27,078 bases of DNA from Candidatus Aerophobota bacterium (lineage in GTDB: Bacteria > Aerophobota > Aerophobia > Aerophobales > AE-B3A): positions 1 through 27,078 of the forward strand of contig DAOVGK010000020.1 in assembly GCA_030672445.1 (NCBI GenBank), read 5' to 3'. The number at the start of each line of letters is the position of its first letter. Within the stretch, counting starts at the first letter, position 1. The notes under the pieces are model-generated. The model saw only the letters and a list, made by a program, of their open reading frames with translations. It did not search any database and was not told where the DNA came from. Made by a program: the position numbers and the translations under genes. Below, piece by piece: positions 1 to 6,755 of the stretch.

Positions 1-1
1 G

Positions 2-379
2 GTCATAGGAGTTATGAAGAAACAGAGGTCCGGCAAAATCATAAATATATCCTCTATTGCAGGAAAGATGGGAGACATTGCCTCTGCTTCTTGTTATGGT
101 GCCTCTAAAGCAGGAATGGCCTGTCTTGCTAAATCTTTGGCCAGGGAGCTAGCGCCTTATGGAATAAATGTCAATGCTGTAGCGCCCCACGCCATCGAGA
201 CGGAGATGAGCAGAGAGTGGTCAGATGAGAAAAGAAAAAGCATCATTAGTGGCATTCCTCTGGGAAGATTAGGTGAACCTCGCGATGTAGCCGAGGCAGT
301 GGTTTTTTTAGCCTCGGACAGTGCAAAATTTATCACTGGTGAAGTATTAGATGTAAACGGTGGCTGCTTGATGGATTAA
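2..379 (+). CDS. SDR-family dehydrogenase, 3' part (5' end outside window)
   Basis: This is the C-terminal half of a short-chain dehydrogenase/reductase. The reading frame is open from base 2, upstream of the ATG at 14, and that ATG falls at the usual internal 'M(K/I)xQxxGKIINISS' strand, so the true start and the NAD(P)-binding N-terminus lie before the window. Visible are the catalytic Ser on the 'INISS' strand, the YxxxK pair (Y28 and K32 counted from the ATG at 14), the 'NVNAVAP' motif and the usual C-terminal 'FITGEVLDVNGG'. Family members oxidise or reduce alcohols, sugars and sugar acids with NAD(P). It is a clear paralogue of the - strand SDR at 15800-16549; both end in the same GEx(x)DVNGGxLMD-type tail. 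It lies upstream of, and in the same direction as, the sugar ABC transporter, which suggests a carbohydrate substrate. The exact substrate cannot be read from the sequence. Confidence 0.93.
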   Translation, partial: VIGVMKKQRSGKIINISSIAGKMGDIASASCYGASKAGMACLAKSLARELAPYGINVNAVAPHAIETEMSREWSDEKRKSIISGIPLGRLGEPRDVAEAVVFLASDSAKFITGEVLDVNGGCLMD

Positions 380-440
380 ATATTGGTTAATAGATGCCCC
401 AAAAATGAGAGGAAGGAGGTGAAAATAAGGTAAAAATGGA

Positions 441-475
441 TTGGTCACTGGATGAGGGGCATCCAAAGTGACCAA
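441..475 (+). promoter_or_regulatory. RNA hairpin in the leader of the sugar-binding-protein gene
   Basis: TTGGTCACT-GGATG (441-454) pairs with CATCC-AA-AGTGACCAA (460-475): 14 base pairs, a two-base bulge and a 5-nt AGGGG loop. No T-run follows, so it is not a standard terminator. It lies between the SDR stop and the binding-protein start, 28 nt before the ATG at 504. An 11-codon open frame (ATG 436, TGA 469-471) preceded by AAGG runs through it. A role in mRNA processing, stability or translation control is inference. Confidence 0.55.
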
Positions 476-503
476 GTTCTTTAGATTACAAGGAGGAAAG
501 GGA

Positions 504-1820
504 ATGAAAAAAAGTATAAAATGGCTCTTAATGAGCCTGATAATGGTGCTTGTTCTGACTGCTGTGGTAACTCTGAGCTTTGGGCTGGTAACCAAGGCGT
601 CTGCCAAGGTGACTCTACGATTCTCTGATTGGCACATGGCAGAAGCCCACTGGCTTAAGGCCCTGGAAGAGGCAAAGGTTATTTTTGAGAGGCAATACCC
701 GGATATCAAGATCACCTTTGAGCCGGTTTCCTACGGAGAGAAAGAGACCAAGTATATTACGGCATCTGAGGCGGGGCAGGCACCGGATGTGATGCACCTT
801 CACGCTTATTCCCTGGCGGCGTTCATCGAAAAAGGTTATGCTCTTGATTTGACTCCCTTCATTAACAAAGAAAAGGCTGGTTTTCTCGATGCCTGGTATG
901 CTATGCCTTTGACACTCTGTACATACAAGGGGAAAGTGTATGCTATGCCAGGTGACTACATGGCTCAAGTTCTAGTTCGCAATACGGAGCTATTCAAAGA
1001 AGCCGGGCTTGATCCCGCTAAGCCTCCCAAAACCTGGGATGAGTTTTTGGAATATGCTCAGGCCCTTACGGTAGACAAAGATGGCGACTTCAAAGTGGAT
1101 CAATGGGGCTTTGGTATGATTGGGGCTAAAAGTCCTGGCTTTGAACTTCGATTCAGTCCCTTTGTCTGGAGTTTCGGGGGTGATTATTTAACAGAAGATA
1201 TGAAGCATTCGGCATTGGATACCCCTGGGGCAGTTGAAGCGATTAAATTCTTTGTGAGCCTGTATCGAGAGTACGGTGTGGCACCTCCCGGAGCTACTGC
1301 CTTTGGTCCTTTCGATGTGAGGACGCAACTAGCCCAAGAGAAGGTAGCCATGAATATAGGATCTGGCTGGACAGTCCCTATAGTACATAGCATAAACCCT
1401 GATCTAGGGGCCTCCGAGGTGCTGGAGTACTCTGCTGTCCCCGTAAAGAGAAAGGCAATTACCTCTGCCTGGCTCAGTGCCTGGATAATAAGTCCCAATA
1501 GCAAGTATCCCCAGGAAGCCTGGGAATGGACCAAGTTTATTACTAGCAAAGAAATGGAACTAAAATGGTTCAGGGACGCCTCTGTGCTTTCCGCCAGACA
1601 AGATGTAAGCGGGGTATCTCCAGAAATCCTGGAAGACAAGCACGCCAAGGTCGTTGCCTCTGAGTTAGCTTTTGCAAAGTTTGTTCCTCAGATAAAAGAA
1701 TGGCCTGAGATAATCGATGCCGTCACCACTGCAGTTCAAGAAGCCCTGATTGGGGTTAAGACTCCTGAAAAAGCTTTGGCAGATGCCCACAAAAGGACTA
1801 ACGCTATTCTTGCTCGATGA
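504..1820 (+). CDS. Extracellular sugar-binding protein of a CUT1 ABC transporter
   Basis: 438-residue solute-binding protein (bacterial extracellular family 1, maltose-binding type). It captures a sugar outside the membrane and delivers it to the permease pair encoded next. The start is set at the ATG at 504, with AGGAGG 8 nt before it; the longer frame from 468 would put 12 polar residues in front of a clean signal peptide. The N-terminus has Lys residues, a hydrophobic stretch and an 'ASA' cleavage site near residue 34, with no lipobox Cys, so the protein is predicted to be secreted free rather than as a lipoprotein. The body has family features such as 'APDVMHLHAYSLAAFIEKGY', 'YAMPGDY' and 'AWEWTKFITSKEM'. 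Strong mRNA hairpins lie both upstream and downstream. No ATPase gene is present; such systems often share one encoded elsewhere. Confidence 0.93.
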   Translation: MKKSIKWLLMSLIMVLVLTAVVTLSFGLVTKASAKVTLRFSDWHMAEAHWLKALEEAKVIFERQYPDIKITFEPVSYGEKETKYITASEAGQAPDVMHLHAYSLAAFIEKGYALDLTPFINKEKAGFLDAWYAMPLTLCTYKGKVYAMPGDYMAQVLVRNTELFKEAGLDPAKPPKTWDEFLEYAQALTVDKDGDFKVDQWGFGMIGAKSPGFELRFSPFVWSFGGDYLTEDMKHSALDTPGAVEAIKFFVSLYREYGVAPPGATAFGPFDVRTQLAQEKVAMNIGSGWTVPIVHSINPDLGASEVLEYSAVPVKRKAITSAWLSAWIISPNSKYPQEAWEWTKFITSKEMELKWFRDASVLSARQDVSGVSPEILEDKHAKVVASELAFAKFVPQIKEWPEIIDAVTTAVQEALIGVKTPEKALADAHKRTNAILAR

Positions 1821-1872
1821 AGATAAGAATGCGATTTCCATTGGGATGGTTACTGTACTAGGGTAGATAAAT

Positions 1873-1910
1873 AAGGGGGAAGGGGGTGGCAAGAGCCCCT
1901 CTTCCCCCTT
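1873..1910 (+). promoter_or_regulatory. Intercistronic hairpin after the binding-protein gene
   Basis: AAGGGGGAAG plus GGGG (1873-1886) pairs with CCCC plus CTTCCCCCTT (1896-1910), giving 14 G/C-rich pairs with one bulged T and a 9-nt loop. It is followed by GTAAGTCGTT, not a T-run. Its place between the binding-protein and permease genes matches the well-known arrangement in which a hairpin protects the abundant binding-protein message and reduces expression of downstream permeases. Partial termination is an alternative. Confidence 0.65.
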
Positions 1911-1991
1911 GTAAGTCGTTAAAACCTCAATAGGTTCCGAGATTTAAGAATCTCAATTAGTGCCCCAATCCGGGCCAAAAGGAAATAAGTG

Positions 1992-2855
1992 ATGTTTGCC
2001 TTGCATATCAAAGATAAACAGATGGGTTATTTTTTTATCCTGCCGGCGGCCTTAATGCTTCTGGCGGTGATAATCTACCCAGCAATTTACAGCTTAAAGT
2101 TGAGTTTTACTTCAGAGTCAGAGGCTCTATATTCCCTAACTAATTATGCAGAACTTTTTCGGGATGCTCTATTTTGGCAAGCCTTCAGAAATACCTTGAT
2201 TTTTGTTGGGCTGGTGACAATTTTCCATCTGGTAATAGGGTTCTCGATTGCTATGGCATTAAACACCCGGATTAAAGCAAGGATGCTTTTCAGGCTAATT
2301 GTTCTGCTTCCCTGGACAGTTCCTGATGTTGTTGCCGGTATTACCTGGAAATGGATGTATGATCCGGTATATGGTGCTCTAAACGACCTTCTGTCCAGAT
2401 TAAATCTCATTGATGCTCCCATCTTATGGCTATCGGATCCTGGGCTAGCTATGTCTAGCATTATTTTTGCCGATATCTGGCGGGGGTTTCCTTTTGTTAT
2501 GCTAATCTTGCTGGCTGGTCTACAGGCTATTCCCAGGGAGTTGTATGAGGCATCCAGGATTGATGGGGCATCAGGTTTTCAGTCGTTCCGACACATAACT
2601 TTACCAGGTCTGAAGAAAATGGTGGTTGTCGCTTTAGCTCTGGATATTATCTGGGAGTTCAGGCGCTTTGGTCTGGTACAGGCGATGACCCAGGGTGGAC
2701 CTGGACATCAAACCGAGGTCCTCTCTACCCTCATATATAAGGAATATTTTCAATTCTTTCGCTTTGAATATGCCAGTGCGGTAGCCGTAATAATGAGTAT
2801 TATTCTCCTTTCTCTCAGCCTTCCCTATATATGGATGATGAGCAAGGAGCAGTGA
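1992..2855 (+). CDS. ABC sugar transporter permease, MalF type
   Basis: 287-residue inner-membrane permease, one half of the channel served by the binding protein at 504-1820. Six hydrophobic segments are visible. Near the C-terminus is the EAA loop that contacts the ATPase, here 'YEASRIDGASGFQSFRHITLPG'-like with the key E-A and D-G residues in place, followed by the family sequence 'TQGGPGHQTEVLSTLIYKE'. The ATG at 1992 is preferred (AAAAGGAAA about 9 nt before); the GTG at 1989 is an in-frame alternative that adds one residue. The gap of about 170 nt after the binding-protein gene holds a strong hairpin, so expression is probably stepped down relative to it. It lies 63 nt upstream of the partner permease gene. 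Confidence 0.93.
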   Translation: MFALHIKDKQMGYFFILPAALMLLAVIIYPAIYSLKLSFTSESEALYSLTNYAELFRDALFWQAFRNTLIFVGLVTIFHLVIGFSIAMALNTRIKARMLFRLIVLLPWTVPDVVAGITWKWMYDPVYGALNDLLSRLNLIDAPILWLSDPGLAMSSIIFADIWRGFPFVMLILLAGLQAIPRELYEASRIDGASGFQSFRHITLPGLKKMVVVALALDIIWEFRRFGLVQAMTQGGPGHQTEVLSTLIYKEYFQFFRFEYASAVAVIMSIILLSLSLPYIWMMSKEQ

Positions 2856-2918
2856 TGAGCGGGTTTTTTTCGTTTTGTCAGACAAAGAAGTTATGATCTA
2901 CTAACCAAGAGGCAGAAG

Positions 2919-3767
2919 ATGATAGCCTTAGGAATACGACAGCAACAGAGGATAAAAATTAGCCTGGTCTATTTTTTTCTTGCCTTGAGCTCTATTTTTG
3001 TTTTTTCCCCCTTTGTCTGGATGATTTTAACCTCCTTAAAGACGAACCCTGAAGCATTGCGTATCCCTCCCACCTGGATACCCAGGAAACTAACCTTCGA
3101 AGCCTACATTGCCATGTGGATAAGGAAGCCCTTTGGAATATATTTTATAAATAGTGTAATAATAGCTTCCTGCACGGCAGCTATATCTACATTCCTGGGA
3201 GGTTTAGCCGGCTACGGTTTTTCCAGATTCATGTTCAGGGGCAAGGCCTTCCTTCTGGGAGCTTTTTTAGCTACCCAAATGCTCCCTGGTGGTCTACTCA
3301 TCGGTCCCTACTTTAAGATATTAGGTAGGATTGGCTTATTTAATACCCGTACCGGTTTAATAATAGCTTTCATCACCATTTGCCTTCCTTTTTGTACCTG
3401 GATGTTAAAGGGATTCTTCGACACCATTCCTCCAGAGCTGGATCAAGCGGCTATGATTGACGGATGTTCTAGAATGGGTGCTTTTCGCCGAGTATTGTTG
3501 CCTGTGGCTAAGCCGGGAATGGTGGCCACAGTGTTGTTTGCCTTTTTGTTGGCCTGGTGTGATGTATTATGGGCTCTTTGTTTAACCAGCACCCATGAGA
3601 TGAGCACGGTAACTTTAGGGATTATGAGGTGTGTGGGGGAATTTCAGGTTTACTGGCCCATGTTGATGGCCGGTTCTATCATTGGGAGTATGCCGGCAAT
3701 AATCCTGTATCTCTTGTTGCAGAAATTTCTCATTGCGGGTCTGACGGCAGGAGCGATGAAAGGATGA
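2919..3767 (+). CDS. ABC sugar transporter permease, MalG type
   Basis: 282-residue inner-membrane permease, the second half of the CUT1 channel. It has an N-terminal membrane segment, then 'FSPFVWMILTSLKTNPEALR', which is typical of MalG/AraQ proteins, and further membrane helices. The EAA loop reads 'DQAAMIDGCSRMGAFRRVLLP', with D-G and the L-P end conserved. The start ATG follows AAGAGGCAG. The gene lies directly after the MalF-type gene and ends 65 nt before the DJ-1/PfpI gene. A second, 5'-truncated MalG-type gene at 10731-11144 belongs to a different transporter, judging by its divergent EAA loop. Substrate is not readable; the neighbours point to a sugar or polyol. Confidence 0.93.
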   Translation: MIALGIRQQQRIKISLVYFFLALSSIFVFSPFVWMILTSLKTNPEALRIPPTWIPRKLTFEAYIAMWIRKPFGIYFINSVIIASCTAAISTFLGGLAGYGFSRFMFRGKAFLLGAFLATQMLPGGLLIGPYFKILGRIGLFNTRTGLIIAFITICLPFCTWMLKGFFDTIPPELDQAAMIDGCSRMGAFRRVLLPVAKPGMVATVLFAFLLAWCDVLWALCLTSTHEMSTVTLGIMRCVGEFQVYWPMLMAGSIIGSMPAIILYLLLQKFLIAGLTAGAMKG

Positions 3768-3832
3768 TTAGGAGAACCAGATGTGGTTTGTTGGTCTGAT
3801 AGACACTTATCAAATATAAAAAGGAGTGAAAA

Positions 3833-4414
3833 ATGGGAAAGCTAGAAGGAAAAAGGGTTGTGTTTCTGGTGGGGCAAGAATTTGAGGATATTGAACTCTG
3901 GTATCCTTTTTTGCGGTTGAGTGAAGAGGGAGCTCAGGTGACCATAGTGGGCCTGGACGTGGGATTGCACACCAGACCCGCCGTAAAGGGGAAGTATGTT
4001 ACGGGCCGTTTTGGCACCACTGTACCGCCCCTGGTTCATGAAGAGGGGAGAAGATTCACTCTGGCAAATCTGGAGGAAATAGACCCCGACAAAACGGACG
4101 CTATAGTAATCCCCGGGGGATTTTCTCCTGATGCCCTGCGAATTCACCAGGGATGTCTAGATTTGGTGAAGTCGCTTTACGAGAAGAACAAAATAATCGC
4201 GGCTATATGCCACGGACCTCAGGTCTTAATTTCAACTGGCATTGTGAAGGGCAAAAATATGACCTGCTATGAGGCAGTAAGGGACGACTTAATCAACGCT
4301 GGAGCCAATTATGAAGATAGCCCGGTGGTCGTTGATGGGAATATCCTAACCAGCCGGTTTCCTGATGACTTACCTGATTTTTGCTTGAAAATCATCGAGA
4401 AATTGGCCGAATAA
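3833..4414 (+). CDS. DJ-1/PfpI family protein
   Basis: 193-residue cytoplasmic protein of the DJ-1/ThiJ/PfpI superfamily. The nucleophile elbow 'AAICHGPQVL' holds the reactive Cys followed by His. The early Glu in 'QEFEDIELWYP' fits the third active-site residue, and 'SRFPDDLPDF' near the end is typical of the PfpI branch. Length is slightly above the 165-190 residues usual for PfpI/YhbO. Characterised relatives include an intracellular protease and proteins proposed to repair glycated products, so the reaction here is uncertain. AAGGAG lies 8 nt before the ATG. It follows the permease genes in the same direction and may be co-transcribed with them. The 229 bp after it hold no convincing gene, only short broken frames. 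Confidence 0.9.
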   Translation: MGKLEGKRVVFLVGQEFEDIELWYPFLRLSEEGAQVTIVGLDVGLHTRPAVKGKYVTGRFGTTVPPLVHEEGRRFTLANLEEIDPDKTDAIVIPGGFSPDALRIHQGCLDLVKSLYEKNKIIAAICHGPQVLISTGIVKGKNMTCYEAVRDDLINAGANYEDSPVVVDGNILTSRFPDDLPDFCLKIIEKLAE

Positions 4415-4643
4415 TAAATGAGGAAACCTGTGTATGACCGACAAAATAGGGCAAGTTTATGGTGACCGATCATGACAAAGAGACTCTTTTAATGATGTCC
4501 TAATCAAAAGATTTTTCAACGTGCTTCTTATGATATTGATTTTGGTGGACCATTGGCTAAAGGACTCTGAGATTTGATTTCTTTGAATAGAATCTTTGTT
4601 AAGTCTGGGGAGGATGACTTATATCTTGCAAAAGGGGTAAAAA

Positions 4644-5363
4644 TTGCAGCTAAATATTCGTGATTTTGCCAGGATGATTGAATTCAGTCTGGTAAGACCT
4701 GATACAACGGAGAGGGATATAGAGGAGTTTTGTCACATTGTCAAGGAAAATAATTTTGCCACTGCCTGCGTTAATCCGGTAAATGTACCCCTCACAACAG
4801 AGCTTCTCGAGGGAACAGATATAGATATCTCAGCCTCCATTGGTTTTCCCTTTGGTTCCCACATTCCGGAAGTAAAAGCCTTAGAGGCTAAAAGGGCAAT
4901 CGAGATGGGGGCAACTCAGATAGATATGGTAATAAACATAGGGGCTCTAAAATCGAGAGAAGATGAGATTGTTTTTGAAGATATAAAGGGAGTTGTTGAG
5001 GCAGCAAGAGGTTTTCCAGTAAAAGTGATCCTGGAAAATGGGTTCTTAAATGATGAGGAAAAAGTAAGAGGATGCAGAATTGCTAAAGACGCAGGGGCGA
5101 GTTTTGTAAAAACATCAACAGGAGTTGAAAGTAAGTATCTTCTCCAGAGAGGCTCTGAATCTATAGGAGCAACGGTTAAAGATGTCAAACTCATGAGAAA
5201 GACAGTAGGAAAGAAGCTGAAGGTTAAAGCATCGGGAAGAATACATACCCTTGATTTTGCCCTGGAGCTTATAAAGGCAGGAGCGGACAGAGTGGGAACC
5301 AGCAAGGGGCCTCAATTGATTCGGGAATTTAAGGAGAGATTTGGAGACTCTATTCAGATATAG
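4644..5363 (+). CDS. DeoC-family class I aldolase (deoxyribose-phosphate aldolase-like)
   Basis: 239-residue TIM-barrel aldolase of the DeoC/LacD group. Members form a Schiff base with a carbonyl substrate and make or break a C-C bond; DeoC itself splits 2-deoxyribose 5-phosphate into acetaldehyde and glyceraldehyde 3-phosphate. Visible are Asp94 in 'IDMVINIGALKS', the Schiff-base Lys156 in 'SFVKTSTG' and the second active Lys195 in 'KVKASGRI', with the phosphate-binding 'VGTSKG' at the end. The N-terminal motif, usually close to 'IDHTLLKPD', is here 'IEFSLVRPD', so this is a divergent member and may act on another sugar phosphate. The start is TTG at 4644 with AAAGGGG before it. It is followed after 26 nt by a damaged FGGY kinase, which supports a kinase-plus-aldolase pathway. 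Confidence 0.87.
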   Translation: MQLNIRDFARMIEFSLVRPDTTERDIEEFCHIVKENNFATACVNPVNVPLTTELLEGTDIDISASIGFPFGSHIPEVKALEAKRAIEMGATQIDMVINIGALKSREDEIVFEDIKGVVEAARGFPVKVILENGFLNDEEKVRGCRIAKDAGASFVKTSTGVESKYLLQRGSESIGATVKDVKLMRKTVGKKLKVKASGRIHTLDFALELIKAGADRVGTSKGPQLIREFKERFGDSIQI

Positions 5364-5389
5364 AGAGGAGTTTTTGAGGAAAGAGCAAG

Positions 5390-5699
5390 TTGAAGGATAA
5401 GATTTTTATTATAGGGGCCGATGTTGGTACTACTTCTACCAAAGTTATAGTTTTTGATGAAGAGGGAGACCCAGTAGCTAAGGGGAAAGCCTCCTACCCC
5501 CTTCTTCGACGGCAAGGTATATTCTAATTTTCAGGAAGCAGTGAAGAAAATGGTTCATGTAGACCGAACGTTTTTGCCGGATTCTGGGAAAAGAGAGATC
5601 TACGATAACCTCTACTCTCAGGTCTATAGCAAGTTCTATGATCGGGTACAGGATCTCATCCATACTGCCTCAGAAATAATCGAACAGCATAAAAAATAG
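5390..5699 (+). pseudogene. FGGY carbohydrate kinase remnant (both ends kept, middle deleted)
   Basis: From the TTG at 5390 (AGGA upstream) a frame gives the start of an FGGY sugar kinase, including the phosphate-binding strand 'IIGADVGTTSTKVIVFDEEG', then stops at 5525-5527. From about 5502 another frame runs to the TAG at 5697-5699 and reads like the very end of an FGGY kinase ('YSNFQEAVKKMV', 'YDNLYSQVYSKFYDRVQDLI'). About 400 central residues of a normal kinase of about 500 are absent. Removing one C from the C-run at 5497-5501 would join both parts into one frame of about 102 codons. It cannot be an active kinase, since most of both domains is gone. The position after the aldolase suggests it was once part of that operon. 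Confidence 0.85.
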
Positions 5700-5722
5700 A
5701 CAAAATTGGAGGACGGAAGGCT

Positions 5723-6490
5723 ATGAGCTTGTCAAAGATGGATTTGACCGGTAAAGTGGCTCTGGTTACTGGAGGAAGTAGAGGTTTAGGCCGGGGGATG
5801 GCCCTGGCTTTAGCCGAAGCCGGGGCAGATGTAGCAGTGGCCAGCAGGAGCGTATCTGCTTTAGAGAAAACAGCTGAGGAGATCAGGCAAAGAGGAAGCC
5901 GGAGTGTGGCTCTCCCCACAGACGTATCAAAAGTAAACCAGATTAACAGGATGATAAAAGATACCCTGGATGAGTTTGGGAGGATAGATATTCTGGTCAA
6001 TAATGCGGGTATGGTTATCCGAAAGCCTTCCCTGGAATTAACTGAAGAGGAATGGGATAAGGTGGTAGATACAATCCTTAAAGCTTCTTTCTTTTGTGCT
6101 CAGGCAGCGGCTAAAGCCATGATTAAACAGAGGAAGGGGAAGATTATTAACATTGGTTCCCTAACTTCTCAGAGGGGTATTCCCGGAATTATCCCCTATG
6201 TGGCCAGTCGAGGCGGAATACTCCAACTCACCAAAGGTTTAGCCGTAGAATGGGCTCCCTACAATATAAACGTTAATGCAATCGGGCCTGGTTACTTTAA
6301 GACTCAGCAAACTGCTCCCTTATTTGCCAATAAGGAATGGGTGAAGAGGACTGTGGCCAGAATACCTCTAGGAAGAACCGGCATACCTCAAGATTTAGCT
6401 GGAGTGGTAGTATTCTTGGCTTCGCAAGCCTCCGATTATATTACCGGTCAGATGATATTCGTAGATGGAGGTTGGTTAGCTGCCATTTAA
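5723..6490 (+). CDS. SDR-family dehydrogenase with Arg in place of the catalytic Lys
   Basis: 255-residue short-chain dehydrogenase closest in style to gluconate 5-dehydrogenase and KduD-type sugar-acid dehydrogenases. The cofactor loop is 'TGGSRGLG' (16-23), NNAG is at 93-96, the catalytic Ser is near 146, and the C-terminal 'ITGQMIFVDGGW' is normal. The active-site tetrad position normally YxxxK reads Y159-V-A-S-R163; the codon is CGA, two changes from a Lys codon, so a simple read error is unlikely. Lys normally lowers the Tyr pKa and holds the nicotinamide ribose, so activity may be altered. GGAGGA lies 9 nt before the ATG. The gene follows the kinase remnant by 23 nt and its stop abuts repeat copy 1. 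Confidence 0.9.
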   Translation: MSLSKMDLTGKVALVTGGSRGLGRGMALALAEAGADVAVASRSVSALEKTAEEIRQRGSRSVALPTDVSKVNQINRMIKDTLDEFGRIDILVNNAGMVIRKPSLELTEEEWDKVVDTILKASFFCAQAAAKAMIKQRKGKIINIGSLTSQRGIPGIIPYVASRGGILQLTKGLAVEWAPYNINVNAIGPGYFKTQQTAPLFANKEWVKRTVARIPLGRTGIPQDLAGVVVFLASQASDYITGQMIFVDGGWLAAI

Positions 6491-6497
6491 ATAGTAC

Positions 6498-6741
6498 CAG
6501 GAAAGTATTAGTATTCAGGAGATTTATACCCGTATCGAGGGACTTTCCCCGGAGGAGCCTTATATCAGCCACCTTAACGAGTCTTCGAGTTGAGGAAGAA
6601 GAAAGACGTGTTGTCTGAGGAGCGGACCGCAAGGTGCCGTAAGGCAGCGACGAGTTTCACGTCTTTCCCGAGACGAGAAGAAGAGCAGAAACAGTCCAAA
6701 GCTGATATACAGCGACGGAGGGGAAGAGTCCCGAGATATTC
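6498..6741 (+). mobile_element. Short non-coding repeat family, copy 1 (structured, MITE-like)
   Basis: The left end (6498-6545) matches copies at 19302, 26325 (reverse) and 10685. The right end (about 6708-6741, beginning ATACAGCGACGGAGG) matches the other two full copies. TATCGAGGGACTTTCCCC (6533-6550) is an imperfect inverted repeat of 6720-6738. Nested inside are TATATCAGC (6561-6569) with GCTGATATA (6701-6709), GAAAGACGTG (6601-6610) with CACGTCTTTC (6658-6667), and TGCC-GTAA-GGCA. The core differs fully from copies 2 and 3. It begins 8 nt after the SDR stop and ends against TTGACA. No protein is encoded. A transcribed structured RNA is an alternative reading. Confidence 0.72.
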
Positions 6742-6755
6742 TTGACAGGTTTAAA

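Noticed and set aside
468..503. Upstream start for the sugar-binding protein
   Set aside because: It would put 12 mostly polar residues before a standard signal peptide, and AGGAGG lies at the right distance before the ATG at 504.
4415..4643. Decayed gene between the PfpI gene and the aldolase gene
   Set aside because: Short frames such as one ending ASYDIDFGGPLAKGL look faintly protein-like, but none has a family match or a consistent frame.
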